From NCBI GenBank assembly GCA_027487485.1, contig JAIYDN010000048.1:124001-188000 (forward strand): a stretch of DNA of 64,000 nt, given 5' to 3'. Under the pieces are notes generated by a model. It ran no database searches and was not told the DNA's origin. It saw only the letters and a program-made list of their open reading frames with translations. Below are positions 18,782 to 28,464 of the stretch, piece after piece. Position numbers and translations under genes: made by a program. How positions within the stretch are numbered: the stretch's first letter is position 1; the number at the start of each line of letters is the position of its first letter. The stretch is from Planctomycetaceae bacterium (GTDB taxonomy: Bacteria > Planctomycetota > Planctomycetia > Pirellulales > Pirellulaceae).

Positions 18782-20272
18782 TTGTCCAGTTGTTCTCTCG
18801 ACGAAGCGTTCGAGGTCCTGAAGAGACGTTTCGGTTATTCCGAATTCCGAGGTTCTCAACAGAAGATTATCGAAAGGACCATGGAAGGTCGCGACAGTCT
18901 TGTCATCATGCCTACCGGAGGTGGAAAATCGCTCTGCTTCCAAATCCCCGCATTGGTTCATGCACAACGTTACTCTGCGACAGCAAAGACGGCAATGCGT
19001 CACAACACCAAAGTGCCACTGACCTTGGTGCTGTCGCCGCTGGTCGCTTTGATGAAAGATCAAGTCGACACGCTCCAAAGGAAAGGAATCGAAGCCACCT
19101 TCGTCAACTCTTCTTTGGATCGACAAGAACGGAATCGACGTTACAAACAGATCGCCTCTGGTGAGTTCTGCTTGCTGTATGTGACACCCGAACGCTTTCG
19201 CAAAGAGGAATTCGTATCGGTCATCGACCAGCGTGAGATCGTCTTGTTGGCTGTAGACGAAGCTCACTGCATCAGCGAATGGGGGCATGACTTCCGCCCC
19301 GATTACACGCGCGTTGGGGAGTTTCGTCAATCGCTGGGGATGCCAACCACCATCGCATTGACCGCCACGGCAACTCGCGATGTTCAGCTGGATATCATTC
19401 GACAGCTTGGTATCGCCGAGTTTGGCAACGGAGCGGATCAGTGCAAACTTTACCATGAAGGCATCCAACGACCCAATCTGGCATTGTCGATCGAGGAGGT
19501 TTGGGGGACGGACGAGAAAACGGCCTTGATTGAACAAGTGGTTCAGCGTTGGCCCAACCAAAGCGGTGTCGTGTACTTTACCTTGATTCGATATCTGGAA
19601 GAAATGAGCGGCAGGCTCCGGGCTCTCAACATTCCCCATGTTTGTTACCACGGCGATCTTTCGCGACAAGATCGCAAGCGCATCCAAGACGACTTCATGC
19701 GGAATCGGTCCCCCCTGGTGCTAGCCACCAACGCGTTCGGTATGGGGATCGATAAGGAGGATATTCGATACGTTTTGCATGCGGAGGTCCCCGGCTCCAT
19801 GGAGTCGTACTACCAAGAGATTGGACGGGCGGGACGGGACGGTCTGCCGTCGGAATGCATCCTCATGTACGACCAACGCGACCTCAACACGCAAGTGGAA
19901 TTTCTCGGCTGGAGCAATCCGGACGCGGATTTCTATCAACGCACCTACGATCTGCTGGTCCATGATTCAGATTCCGTTCGATCGTTCGGAATGGAATGGC
20001 TTCGGGAAAAGCTGTGTGCTCGCAACAAACGGGATCGCAGGCTGGAAACCGTGCTGTCCATGCTACAGCGGTACGGAGTGATCCAGGACGAGTTGGATCT
20101 GGGCAATCTCGAGATCGCCGGCCCCCTCCCGGATTCGCTAGCAAATCAAAATGATCGCAGTGCAAAGCTGCTGAGAGACCAGAAGAAGCTGTACGCTTTG
20201 GTTGAATACGCCAAGGCGGCTGACCCTCGCGATTTCGTGCACAATTACTTTGGGGCGGTTGCGGACTCTTAG
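18782..20272 (+). CDS. recQ: RecQ-family ATP-dependent DNA helicase, short form
   Basis: 496 residues. Helicase motifs in order: FRGSQQKIIERTM (motif 0), MPTGGGKSLCFQIPA (I), LSPLVALMKDQVD (Ia), VDEAHCISEWGHDFRPDY (II and the aromatic-rich loop), ALTATAT (III), VVYF (IV), LVLATNAFGMGIDKEDIRYV (V) and YYQEIGRAGRDG (VI). The C-terminal zinc domain is curtailed: only the Y-F-G remnant HNYFGAVADS remains and its cysteines are absent, and the RQC winged helix and HRDC domain are missing. This is like short RecS-type helicases. It starts at a TTG, 5 bp after the DJ-1/PfpI stop. 3'-5' unwinding is expected from family knowledge. Confidence 0.88.
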   Translation: MSSCSLDEAFEVLKRRFGYSEFRGSQQKIIERTMEGRDSLVIMPTGGGKSLCFQIPALVHAQRYSATAKTAMRHNTKVPLTLVLSPLVALMKDQVDTLQRKGIEATFVNSSLDRQERNRRYKQIASGEFCLLYVTPERFRKEEFVSVIDQREIVLLAVDEAHCISEWGHDFRPDYTRVGEFRQSLGMPTTIALTATATRDVQLDIIRQLGIAEFGNGADQCKLYHEGIQRPNLALSIEEVWGTDEKTALIEQVVQRWPNQSGVVYFTLIRYLEEMSGRLRALNIPHVCYHGDLSRQDRKRIQDDFMRNRSPLVLATNAFGMGIDKEDIRYVLHAEVPGSMESYYQEIGRAGRDGLPSECILMYDQRDLNTQVEFLGWSNPDADFYQRTYDLLVHDSDSVRSFGMEWLREKLCARNKRDRRLETVLSMLQRYGVIQDELDLGNLEIAGPLPDSLANQNDRSAKLLRDQKKLYALVEYAKAADPRDFVHNYFGAVADS

Positions 20273-20351
20273 CTACAACAATACGGTCTTCACGTTATAT
20301 TCATTTTTTCTTCACAATCTCCGGATACCGTATCTGCAGGAAACCAACGAT

Positions 20352-21068
20352 ATGTCGCTCCATTTGAGCCAGGATTTGAACGATGCGCACAATTCACTAC
20401 TCAAGCTTTCAGGAAGTGTTGAGGAGATGATTGGGGCTGCAGTCCAGTCCCTGATGGAGCGTCGCGGAGCCTTGGCAGCGGAAGTGATTGATCGCGATAC
20501 GGCGATCGATCGCAGCGAGGTTCGAATTGAAGACGATTGCTTGAAGATGCTCGCATTGCACCAACCGGTGGCCGCGGATCTTCGGCGAATCACCACCATG
20601 ATGAAGATCAACAACGACCTGGAACGCATTGCGGACTTGGCGTGCAACATTGCACAGCGGGCAGACAGTTTATGTTCGCACCCCGAATTTCCGATCCCGC
20701 CAGGGATTAAGCAGATGGCCTTGATGACGACCTCGATGGTTCGTCGAAGTCTTGACGCTTTTGTTCAACGCAACACGGAGGCTGCGCACCAAGTGATTAA
20801 AGAGGACGACTTGGTCGATGCCAAGAACGTCGAAGTGATTGAAATCCTGAATTCGCTGATGTCTCGCGATTCCACTCAAATTGGAGCCGCCATGCATTGC
20901 TTCTCAGCTTCGAGACATCTCGAACAGATCGCAGATCATGCCGTCAGTATTTCCGAAGACATCATTTACATGGTGGACGGCGTCATTGTCCGTCACCATC
21001 AAATCCTGGAACGCAATCAACGTGGCCCGCAGTCGCCGCAACTTAAACCTGGCGATGTGAATCGCTAA
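20352..21068 (+). CDS. phoU: Phosphate signalling complex protein PhoU
   Basis: 238 residues from the ATG at 20352. Two repeats of a three-helix bundle are visible, the first with RIEDDCLKMLALHQPVAADL and INNDLERIADLACNIAQRAD, the second with LVDAKNVEVIEILNSLM and FSASRHLEQIADHAVSISED. The E/D-x-x-x-D motifs are the metal-binding PhoU signature. It links the Pst phosphate transporter to the PhoR kinase and represses the Pho response when phosphate is plentiful. The frame is open further upstream inside recQ, but the family homology begins here. Followed after 24 bp by a PhoB-like regulator. No pst genes are in the window. Confidence 0.93.
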   Translation: MSLHLSQDLNDAHNSLLKLSGSVEEMIGAAVQSLMERRGALAAEVIDRDTAIDRSEVRIEDDCLKMLALHQPVAADLRRITTMMKINNDLERIADLACNIAQRADSLCSHPEFPIPPGIKQMALMTTSMVRRSLDAFVQRNTEAAHQVIKEDDLVDAKNVEVIEILNSLMSRDSTQIGAAMHCFSASRHLEQIADHAVSISEDIIYMVDGVIVRHHQILERNQRGPQSPQLKPGDVNR

Positions 21069-21092
21069 ACTCATTACGCGTACGAATGTCCT

Positions 21093-21782
21093 ATGCCAAA
21101 AACCAAAGTTCTCGTTGTTGAAGATGATCAAGCAATCTCGGAAATCTTGGTTTACAACCTTGAGAAAGCTGGCTTCGACGTATTCAAGTCCTCGGACGGT
21201 CGCGATGGACTCAATCAAGCGCAATTGCGATTACCCGATCTGATCTTGCTGGATGTGATGCTCCCGGTCATGGACGGGACGGAGGTTTGTCGCAGGTTGA
21301 GAGCGCAACCTGAAACAGCAACCGCCACCATCATCATGTTGACAGCCAAAGCGGAAGAGTCGGATCAGTTGATCGGCTTCTCCGTCGGTGCAGACGACTA
21401 CGTTACCAAACCTTTTAGCGTCCGAGTCCTGTTGGAACGAATCAAGGCGTTGCTGCGTCGGAAATCCAAGATCACCGAAGACGAAACGGATGTGGTCACA
21501 CGCTTGGGAATCACGCTCGACCGTCGACGGTATCGCGTTACCGTCGACGAGGATATCGTCGATTTAACCAAGAGCGAATTTCGACTGTTGGATACTTTGA
21601 TTCGGCAACCAGGCCGAGCGTTCGACCGATCGGAACTAATCGATTCCGCATTGGGTGAAGACACATTGGTTCTAGAGCGGACCATTGACGTTCACATCCG
21701 TGCTTTGCGGAAAAAAATCGGCGAAAAGTCAGAAGCGATCGAAACCGTGCGAGGCATCGGATACCGATTTCGCGAAAACTGA
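21093..21782 (+). CDS. OmpR/PhoB-family response regulator
   Basis: 229 residues. Receiver domain: VLVVEDDQAI (acidic pair), LILLDVMLPVMDG (phospho-acceptor Asp), MLTAKAEESD (Thr) and GADDYVTKPFS (Lys). Winged-helix domain: VDLTKSEFRLLDTLIRQPG and VLERTIDVHIRALRKKIG, then VRGIGYRFRE, the OmpR/PhoB DNA-binding pattern. Its position directly after phoU makes it a PhoB candidate, activating phosphate-starvation genes. No histidine kinase gene is adjacent on either side in this window, so the partner must lie elsewhere. Confidence 0.92.
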   Translation: MPKTKVLVVEDDQAISEILVYNLEKAGFDVFKSSDGRDGLNQAQLRLPDLILLDVMLPVMDGTEVCRRLRAQPETATATIIMLTAKAEESDQLIGFSVGADDYVTKPFSVRVLLERIKALLRRKSKITEDETDVVTRLGITLDRRRYRVTVDEDIVDLTKSEFRLLDTLIRQPGRAFDRSELIDSALGEDTLVLERTIDVHIRALRKKIGEKSEAIETVRGIGYRFREN

Positions 21783-21956
21783 GCCTCGATCGGAAATTTT
21801 TTTTCCTTCGCAGACGGCTGAATTCGCCCATGCTTGGAAACAAAATTAGAACCGATTTCCTACCTTCGGCTCGCATTTTACCTACTTGCTGAATTGCCAT
21901 GCTTGGTTCAGACTATTGGACCTCCTTGTTCCCAATTCAAGTAAGTGATTTAACTG

Positions 21957-22439
21957 ATGAGCACCTCGACCCTTTCCAAGCCTATACAGCTCTTACCTGC
22001 AAAAACGATTGACGGCAAAAAGCCGACTCGGGAGCAGGTTCCAAAGGGGGAAGTACTCTGTTCTTATTGCACGGCAAAATGCTGTCGTTATTTTGCCCTT
22101 CCCATCGATGCCCCCACGTCGAAGCAAGATCTCGATTTTATTCGTTGGTATTTGCTTCACGATCGCGCGACGGTTTTCATTGAAGATGGTACTTGGTACC
22201 TGCTGGTGCATACCGACTGCAAGCACTTGCAAGCCGATCACCGGTGTGGGATTTACCACACGCGGCCGCAGATTTGTCGCGATTACGCGACGGACAATTG
22301 CGAATTCGATGAAGATGCCGTCTATGAAATGTACTTCGAAACATCGGAGCAAGTTGCGGAATACATGGAAGCACGATTCCAATCCACGGATCTGCGTTCC
22401 ATTCGAAGCGAAGAACCTGCCTTGCTTCCGATACTCTAG
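21957..22439 (+). CDS. YkgJ-family cysteine-cluster protein
   Basis: 160 residues. A cysteine cluster (CSYCTAKCCRYFAL) is followed by TDCKHLQADHRCGIYHTRPQ and ICRDY, the pattern of YkgJ/UPF0153 proteins that probably bind zinc or an Fe-S cluster. The tail is acidic (EFDEDAVYEMYFETSEQ). Function unknown; members occur next to diverse housekeeping genes. Ends 17 bp before hisS and may be co-transcribed. A second, longer member of the same family follows hisS. Confidence 0.82.
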   Translation: MSTSTLSKPIQLLPAKTIDGKKPTREQVPKGEVLCSYCTAKCCRYFALPIDAPTSKQDLDFIRWYLLHDRATVFIEDGTWYLLVHTDCKHLQADHRCGIYHTRPQICRDYATDNCEFDEDAVYEMYFETSEQVAEYMEARFQSTDLRSIRSEEPALLPIL

Positions 22440-22456
22440 GAAAACGATCCTCTCTG

Positions 22457-23803
22457 ATGACTTTGATTGAACCGAGAACGCTCAAGGGCTTTCGAGACTT
22501 CTTGCCTGCCGCGATGATTCCTCGCGAAAGGCTGATGGAGGTCGCGCGAACCGTGTATCGCCGCTACGGCTTTGTGCCCATCGATACCCCTGCCTTAGAA
22601 TTGCTGGAAGTACTTACCGGCAAAGGGTCGGATGAGACGGACCGGCAAATGTATCACTTCATCGACAACGGTGGTCGAGCCGTCGGAATGCGATTTGACT
22701 TGACCGTCCCATTGGCCCGATTTGCAGCCCAGCATATCGGAACCCTAGGCACGCCGTTCAAACGCTATCACATTGCACCCGTATGGCGTGGCGAAACCCC
22801 GCAAGCTGGCCGATTCCGAGAATTCGTTCAGTGCGATTTTGATACGATTGGAACGACCGGCGTTGTATCCGATATCGAAACGGCGCTGGTCATTCACGAA
22901 CTGATGCATGAGGTTGGCGTCTCGCGTTTTCAAATTCGTATCAACAATCGAAAAGTCTTGTCTGGCTTCCTGGAAAAACTGGAATTACAAGGCTCCAGCA
23001 CCGCAGTGCTACGAGCGTTGGACAAACTGGACAAGGTCGGCGTGGAGCAAGTATCGAAGGAACTGGCCCAAGCTGGACTTTCGGATCAGCAAACGCAACA
23101 AGTCATTACCCTGTCGAAGATCCAAGGCAGCACAAGCCAAGTTCTTTCTCAGCTGGATGATTTGCTGCAAGGGTCGGAGCAAGGCCAAGAAGGAATTGAA
23201 CGGCTTCGTACCATCTGTGGTGCGATGAAGGCCGCTGGAGTGGCAGATGAATTTTATCGACTGGATGTGTCGATTGCTCGCGGACTGGATTACTACACCG
23301 GTGTTGTTTTTGAAACAACGCTTGGTGACTTGCCAAGCATCGGTAGCGTGTGCAGCGGCGGGCGTTATGATAACCTAGCGGGCTTGTACACCAAACAACA
23401 TCTTCCAGGCATCGGTGCATCGTTGGGTTTAGACCGACTTCTCGCCGCCTTGGAGCAGCTGGGGCGAATTCCCAAAACCACGCCATCTGCGGATATCTTC
23501 ATTCCACTGTTCGATGCGGATCGGATTAACGATTACTTCGCCATGGCGTCGATCGTTCGCAGCTCTGGCATGTCGGCCGAAATTTATCCCGATGCCAAAA
23601 AGCTTGGGCAGCAGTTGAAGTATGCGGACCAACGCGGTTTTCGTATCGCTCTGATCGCTGGTTCGCAAGAGCTGGATGCTGGCCAAGTGCAAATCAAAAA
23701 CCTAGCGACCAAGGTCAGTACTCAAGTCACCTGGCGCGACCAACCCGACGAGCTCGTTGCAGCCATTCGACGAATGTTGGATCTGCCTGACATGCTCGCT
23801 TGA
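22457..23803 (+). CDS. hisS: Histidyl-tRNA synthetase
   Basis: 448 residues, the usual size for a bacterial HisRS. Class II motifs: GFRDFLPAAMIPRERLMEVA and PIDTPALE (motif 1 region), RFDLTVPLARFAAQ, RYHIAPVWRGETPQAGRFRE (motif 2), and the histidine-specific RGLDYYTGVVFE and CSGGRYDNLAGLY with GIGASLGLDRL (motif 3). The C-terminal anticodon-binding domain holds ADIFIPLFDADRIN and LKYADQRGFRIALIAG. It charges tRNA-His. It sits between two YkgJ-type Cys-cluster genes. The ATG at 22457 is 17 bp from the preceding stop. Confidence 0.96.
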   Translation: MTLIEPRTLKGFRDFLPAAMIPRERLMEVARTVYRRYGFVPIDTPALELLEVLTGKGSDETDRQMYHFIDNGGRAVGMRFDLTVPLARFAAQHIGTLGTPFKRYHIAPVWRGETPQAGRFREFVQCDFDTIGTTGVVSDIETALVIHELMHEVGVSRFQIRINNRKVLSGFLEKLELQGSSTAVLRALDKLDKVGVEQVSKELAQAGLSDQQTQQVITLSKIQGSTSQVLSQLDDLLQGSEQGQEGIERLRTICGAMKAAGVADEFYRLDVSIARGLDYYTGVVFETTLGDLPSIGSVCSGGRYDNLAGLYTKQHLPGIGASLGLDRLLAALEQLGRIPKTTPSADIFIPLFDADRINDYFAMASIVRSSGMSAEIYPDAKKLGQQLKYADQRGFRIALIAGSQELDAGQVQIKNLATKVSTQVTWRDQPDELVAAIRRMLDLPDMLA

Positions 23804-23915
23804 GGAAACCGTTCCTAACAACCTGCCGGTCGCTTCAGCTCCATGGATATCCTAGAATTGTCCACTTGCCGGCAACGTCTTTTGTTGCTGCCTTGAGTTT
23901 CAGAATCTCGAAAAC

Positions 23916-25163
23916 ATGTCGCTTCCAATCGTCATATTGCCGACTGCCGAAAAATGGGATTGCCATCAATGCGGAATTTGTTGCCGAGGTAGTTTGGTGC
24001 CTCTCAGCAACGAGGATGTGGCTCGGTTAAACGAACAGAAATGGGCCGATCACGCGGACTACGTTGGGACGAAGATTATGGTGCCCAATCCGTCAACCAA
24101 GAATCGCTATCGACTTGCCCAGCGCAAAGATGGAAGTTGCGTCTTCTTACAAGCCGATGGGCTCTGCCGAATTCATGCAGAACTTGGCTATGAGGCAAAG
24201 CCAACTATTTGCCGCATCTTTCCGCTGCAGTTGATACCACGTGGGTCAGATGTTGCATTAACCATTCGTCGCGCTTGCCCATCGTCGGCTGCGGACAAAG
24301 GGCGCTTGGTCAAGGAGCATTTGCCCTTCATCAAGGAATTCGTTCGCGAAGGCAAGTTATCGGCGGACAGCATCGATCCTCCGCCTTTTAAAGTCGGCGA
24401 GACTCGTGACTGGAAAACAGTCTCCTTGGTCTTCAAGACGCTGTCCAGCTTGTTGCGAGACCTTCGATACCCTCCGGTCCGTAGGATTGTTCATGCACTT
24501 CAGTTCACAAGCCTGCTGGAAAAGGCAAAAACACGCGGCATGGAAGAGCGAAAGCTTGCGGAACTGATAACAACCTTGGCTGAAGTGGTTCCCGAAGAAT
24601 CGAAGCAGTTCTTTTCAGAACGCAGGCCGCCCAGTCTTTACGCTCGCTTAGTTTTTCATTCGGTTGGTATTGAGTATGCTCGATTGCACCCCAAGTTTCG
24701 GGCATTGCCAACTTGGAGCCATCGTTTGCAATTGGCCAAAGCCACATTTCGGCTCGTGCGCGGACGAGGCCCCCTGCCAGACGTGTCACCCGCATTCCCT
24801 AAAGCTAGGCTCGAGGATCTCGAGCATCCACTGGGGCAGCTTGCACCAGAGATTGACTATCCCCTGGCTCGCTTGATCGAGGCTTCTTCGGAGTCGAACC
24901 TTTATGCTTTAGCCGACCGAAGAGGCTGGACGATCTTGGAAAGCATTCGCGGGCTGGTGGCGACTTTCCCTGTGGGGCTATGGTTGCTGAGATGGGCTTC
25001 GCAAGGCCGCGAGCCAACGGTCGATGATATGCTTCAGATTGTGGTTGCGCTGGATCGAGGCCAAGGGTTTGCGGCCCTTACTGGAAAGCTGCATCGTTCG
25101 CGGCTGAGAATGATGGCTGCCGATGGTGAACTTGAACGCCTTGTGGTCTGGTATGCCAGATAG
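23916..25163 (+). CDS. YkgJ-family cysteine-cluster protein, long form
   Basis: 415 residues. The N-terminal ~100 residues hold the cluster WDCHQCGICCRGSLVPLSN, then CVFLQADGLCRIHAELG and TICRIFPLQL, a YkgJ-type metal-binding domain. The remaining ~300 residues are mostly helical with no motif I recognise. Function unknown. It starts 112 bp after hisS and ends 33 bp before the convergent ftsH. Low similarity to the shorter relative at 21957 apart from the cysteine pattern. Confidence 0.75.
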   Translation: MSLPIVILPTAEKWDCHQCGICCRGSLVPLSNEDVARLNEQKWADHADYVGTKIMVPNPSTKNRYRLAQRKDGSCVFLQADGLCRIHAELGYEAKPTICRIFPLQLIPRGSDVALTIRRACPSSAADKGRLVKEHLPFIKEFVREGKLSADSIDPPPFKVGETRDWKTVSLVFKTLSSLLRDLRYPPVRRIVHALQFTSLLEKAKTRGMEERKLAELITTLAEVVPEESKQFFSERRPPSLYARLVFHSVGIEYARLHPKFRALPTWSHRLQLAKATFRLVRGRGPLPDVSPAFPKARLEDLEHPLGQLAPEIDYPLARLIEASSESNLYALADRRGWTILESIRGLVATFPVGLWLLRWASQGREPTVDDMLQIVVALDRGQGFAALTGKLHRSRLRMMAADGELERLVVWYAR

Positions 25164-25196
25164 TTAGCGTTCATGAAAAAATGACATCAATGTGCC

Positions 25197-27245
25197 TCAG
25201 TTGGCAACGACAGGATTCCGGTTGCCAGCGGGGTCGCTTTTGACGTGAATGCTCGGGCCTATCAGTTCGGTGATTTCCTTTTCATCCAGCTCTTCCCGTT
25301 CCATCAATGCATCTTTGAGACGTTCCAGTTCTTCACGACGAACATGCAGCATATCGGTCGCTCGACGGTCAGCGGCTCGCAACGTATCGCCCACTTCTGC
25401 ATCGATCGTCTCTTGAGTTCGTTCGCTGAATTGTCTTTGCTGGTGAATCTCACGCCCCAAGAAGGGGTCGCTGTCGGACAGCTTGTACGAAACCGGGCCC
25501 AGCTTCAAGCTCATGCCCCAATGGGAAACCATTCGGCGGCCGAGGTTGGTAGCGCGTTCCAAATCGTTTTCAGCCCCGACGGATGTTTCGTCGTAGATGA
25601 TCTTCTCAGCAGCTCGGCCGGCCAATAGAACGACCAATTGATCGCGAATTTCGCTTTCGCTCATATTCATTCGATCTTCGTTGGGAAGGATTTGAGTGCT
25701 TCCTAGCGATTGCCCACGAGGAACGACGGTCACTTTATGAACGCGCTGTGCTCCGGGCAAGAACCAAGCGGCCAAAGTATGACCTGCTTCGTGATAAGCG
25801 GTTTTCTCTTTCTCGCTGGGCTGCATTACCTCTTCACGTTTTGCACCCATCAGCACCTTATCGCGAGCATAATCGAAGTCCGACATGCTGACGCGGGTTT
25901 TATCATGCCGAGCGGCCCAAAGAGCAGCTTCGTTCACGATGTTTCGCAGGTCAGCACCCGTTAGACCTACGGTCGCTTCCGCCATGATGTGCAGGTCGAC
26001 ATCATTATCTAGAGGCACTTCGCGGACGTGCACTTTCAGAATGGCTTCGCGGCCTTTCAGAGTTGGCCTACCAACAGTAATCAAACGATCGAACCGACCT
26101 GGGCGAAGCAAAGCCGGGTCCAGGACGTCGGGACGGTTGGTTGCAGCCATGATGATGACGGAATCGGTTGGTGAGAAACCATCCATCTCGCCGAGGATTT
26201 GGTTCAGCGTTTGTTCTCGTTCGTCGTGCCCGCCCCCTAATCCTGCCCCTCGTTGTCGGCCAACGGCGTCGATCTCGTCGATAAAGACGATTGCTGGCGA
26301 TTGCTCTTTGGCAGTTGCAAAAAGGTCGCGCACGCGGGACGCCCCGACCCCAACAAACATTTGAATGAATTCGCTACCATTCACCGAAAAGAACGACACA
26401 CCCGCTTCTCCAGCAACAGCTCGGGCCAGCAAGGTCTTTCCGGTGCCAGGAGGTCCGTTCAAGAGGACTCCCTTGGGAACACGCCCGCCCAATTTCTGAA
26501 ACTTCTCCGGCGCTTTCAGAAATTCGACGATTTCCTGCAAGTCAGCCTTAACCCCTTCCAGGCCAGCAACATCGTCAAAGGTTGTATTTTGGTCGGAAGG
26601 CTCAAATCGCTTGGCAGTGGAGCGTGTGAAACTGTTTAGAAACCCACCACCCATCATCGAATCGCGGCTGCGTCGGAAAAACAAATACAAGCCAACGATC
26701 GTAACGATCAGCATCGACAAAAAGATCAGCATCATGATAGTGCTGAGCGTGCCGCCTGGTACGACACTGTACTCAAAGGGCTCTTCACTCGCGGAAGCAA
26801 CCGATTCTGGATCATCTGGGTTAACGAAGGCTTGCTTCGACTTTTCACGCAATGCGTTTAGTTTGGCGAAAAGCGCCGATTGGGCCTCCGTTCCGCTGGG
26901 GATGAAAACTTCGAAGTCCTTCTTGTACTTCTCTCGGGAACCGTCGAGACCTTCTTTCGGCTTCTTGACTTTCCCGTAGTAATCGTAGGTGATCGGCATC
27001 TCTGGTGGGATCTTGAAGGACCCTGAGATGTTGGATTCGTAAACCGTCAACCTTTGGATGTTTTCCTTGTCCAGCTGCTCCAGGAAAAAGCTGTAGTCGA
27101 TTCGCGAACTCGACATCCCGGGAAGGAAGAAAAGCATCAAAAAAACGGCTAGCAAAATCAAGCCGATCATCCAAAAACCTTGCCCACGGCGAGCGGGTTG
27201 GGCTGACGGGCCTTCGGTTCGTTCCTGTTGGGGAGAATTGCTCAT
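25197..27245 (-). CDS. ftsH: ATP-dependent zinc metalloprotease FtsH
   Basis: 682 residues. Two membrane segments ([20 protein letters not shown] near 24-43, [20 protein letters not shown] near 170) flank a periplasmic domain. AAA+ domain: [16 protein letters not shown] (Walker A), [15 protein letters not shown] (Walker B), [20 protein letters not shown] (SRH). Peptidase domain: [17 protein letters not shown] (HExxH zinc site). It degrades misfolded and short-lived membrane proteins. Planctomycetes usually carry several paralogues; which one this is cannot be told. The N-terminal 20 residues are Pro/Gln-rich. Divergent from the flgN gene across 228 bp. Confidence 0.95.
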   Translation of the reverse strand: MSNSPQQERTEGPSAQPARRGQGFWMIGLILLAVFLMLFFLPGMSSSRIDYSFFLEQLDKENIQRLTVYESNISGSFKIPPEMPITYDYYGKVKKPKEGLDGSREKYKKDFEVFIPSGTEAQSALFAKLNALREKSKQAFVNPDDPESVASASEEPFEYSVVPGGTLSTIMMLIFLSMLIVTIVGLYLFFRRSRDSMMGGGFLNSFTRSTAKRFEPSDQNTTFDDVAGLEGVKADLQEIVEFLKAPEKFQKLGGRVPKGVLLNGPPGTGKTLLARAVAGEAGVSFFSVNGSEFIQMFVGVGASRVRDLFATAKEQSPAIVFIDEIDAVGRQRGAGLGGGHDEREQTLNQILGEMDGFSPTDSVIIMAATNRPDVLDPALLRPGRFDRLITVGRPTLKGREAILKVHVREVPLDNDVDLHIMAEATVGLTGADLRNIVNEAALWAARHDKTRVSMSDFDYARDKVLMGAKREEVMQPSEKEKTAYHEAGHTLAAWFLPGAQRVHKVTVVPRGQSLGSTQILPNEDRMNMSESEIRDQLVVLLAGRAAEKIIYDETSVGAENDLERATNLGRRMVSHWGMSLKLGPVSYKLSDSDPFLGREIHQQRQFSERTQETIDAEVGDTLRAADRRATDMLHVRREELERLKDALMEREELDEKEITELIGPSIHVKSDPAGNRNPVVAN

Positions 27246-27408
27246 GAGCCAATGCTATCCATATCACTTATACTTGGTAATGAAAATTCGGATCTCTTGT
27301 TCCGAATGGTTCCAACTGTTCCGAGCCCCAGATTGTAACCAAGCCATTCGTTTGCTGGCAGGTCTAACCTTGTTTCCCGGACTTCCGTCTTGGCTTTCAT
27401 GCACTTTT

Positions 27409-27449
27409 TTGCTATTCCCAACAATAGCAAGTTGCGTCTTTGGCAACTT
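27409..27449 (+). promoter_or_regulatory. Two adjoining inverted repeats upstream of flgN-like gene
   Basis: TTGCTATT (27409-27416) pairs with AATAGCAA (27423-27430), and AAGTTGC (27429-27435) pairs with GCAACTT (27443-27449). Both arms are perfect and the second hairpin uses the last two bases of the first, so the two are mutually exclusive at that point. They lie 25-65 bases before the ATG and could be an operator or an mRNA leader element. No function is known. Confidence 0.45.
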
Positions 27450-27473
27450 GGAGGCCTTTTGTGAGCCCGAACT

Positions 27474-27995
27474 ATGAACCAAAACTCCATTTCGACAAAC
27501 CTAATGACTGAACAATCGCATCCGGGAAGCTTCCTGGCTGCGGATCTCGGGACCGAATCGCTTTCGACCTTAATTGAGTCGAAGCTTCATTTACTGACAG
27601 AAATGAAACAGATGTCGATCACCCAGACCGATCTGGTGGCTCAGCATGACATGACAGGCTTGATGACCTTGCTTTCGAGGAAGCAGAGCTTAATGGACTC
27701 GCTTCGCCAGGTCCAAGAGGGCTTAGTGCCCTTCCAAGCACAAGATCCAGAATCCCGGGAATGGTCTACACCCGATCGCCGTCGATCGTGTCAAGAAATG
27801 ATAGCAAAATGCGATGAGCTGCTTCAGCATTTGATTGTGATGGAAAATCGCTCGCTCGATAACATGACAGTACAACGAGAAATTGTTGCAGCTCAATTGC
27901 AGCAGAATATCGACGCATCAACCGTCCAGCACGCTTATCAAACGTCGGACTCGGACGAGACTTCGCTGGAAAGTTTTCTTTCGCTGGAAGGATAG
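27474..27995 (+). CDS. FlgN-like flagellar export chaperone
   Basis: 173 residues, mainly helical. LIESKLHLLTEMKQMSITQT and GLMTLLSRKQSLMDSLRQVQ match the FlgN layout of an N-terminal helix pair, with the K-Q-x-L-M-D core common to the family. FlgN-type chaperones hold hook-associated proteins before export. Position supports it: it lies 5 bp before flgB, but the flagellar link rests mostly on this. Alternative: unrelated coiled-coil protein. Preceded by two hairpins at 27409-27449. Confidence 0.6.
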   Translation: MNQNSISTNLMTEQSHPGSFLAADLGTESLSTLIESKLHLLTEMKQMSITQTDLVAQHDMTGLMTLLSRKQSLMDSLRQVQEGLVPFQAQDPESREWSTPDRRRSCQEMIAKCDELLQHLIVMENRSLDNMTVQREIVAAQLQQNIDASTVQHAYQTSDSDETSLESFLSLEG

Positions 27996-28000
27996 TCACC

Positions 28001-28462
28001 ATGTTCAACTCGATGTTTTCAAGTCCTTCGCTGAAAAGCCTTGAGCAAACGGTTGCTTTTACCGAGCGTCGCCATTCTATCTTGGCGAGCAACGTAGCCA
28101 ACATGGACACGCCAGGATATCAACAACGCGATTTGTCGTTGAATAACTTTCAAGACAACTTGCGAGATGCAATCCAAGCGGAACGGCAATCGCAAGAAAT
28201 GAGTCCTGGACTTCGCTTGGGAATGTTCGGGGCGGTGGAACAACCATCGCAACCATCCATTGAAGAAGCGAAAAACATTGCGATGGAAAACGTTCGCGAT
28301 TCCATGAAGCAAATCGTTTACCATGACGGAAGCGACGACAATTTGGAAATGCACGTTACGCAGATTTCGAAAAACCAGTCGATGCACACGATGGCGGTTG
28401 CCATGATGAAGTCGCATTACCGCCAATTGCAAATGGCAATTTCGGGATCCGTCAACGCTTAG
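28001..28462 (+). CDS. flgB: Flagellar basal-body rod protein FlgB
   Basis: 153 residues. The rod signature ERRHSILASNVANMDTPGYQ is complete near residue 25-45, and the C-terminal helix (VTQISKNQSMHTMAVAMMKS) matches the rod/hook family. FlgB is part of the proximal rod in the periplasm. Usually flgB is followed by flgC and fliE; here the next gene is an esterase on the other strand, 2 bp away, so the pair flgN-flgB stands alone and the rest of the operon must be elsewhere. The gene suggests that the organism can make flagella, as motile swarmer-stage planctomycetes do. Confidence 0.9.
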   Translation: MFNSMFSSPSLKSLEQTVAFTERRHSILASNVANMDTPGYQQRDLSLNNFQDNLRDAIQAERQSQEMSPGLRLGMFGAVEQPSQPSIEEAKNIAMENVRDSMKQIVYHDGSDDNLEMHVTQISKNQSMHTMAVAMMKSHYRQLQMAISGSVNA

Positions 28463-28464
28463 TC

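Noticed and set aside
18602-19687. 361-codon open frame on the minus strand
   Set aside because: Antisense to recQ and the end of the DJ-1/PfpI gene, both with full sets of motifs; no family features in the antisense product.
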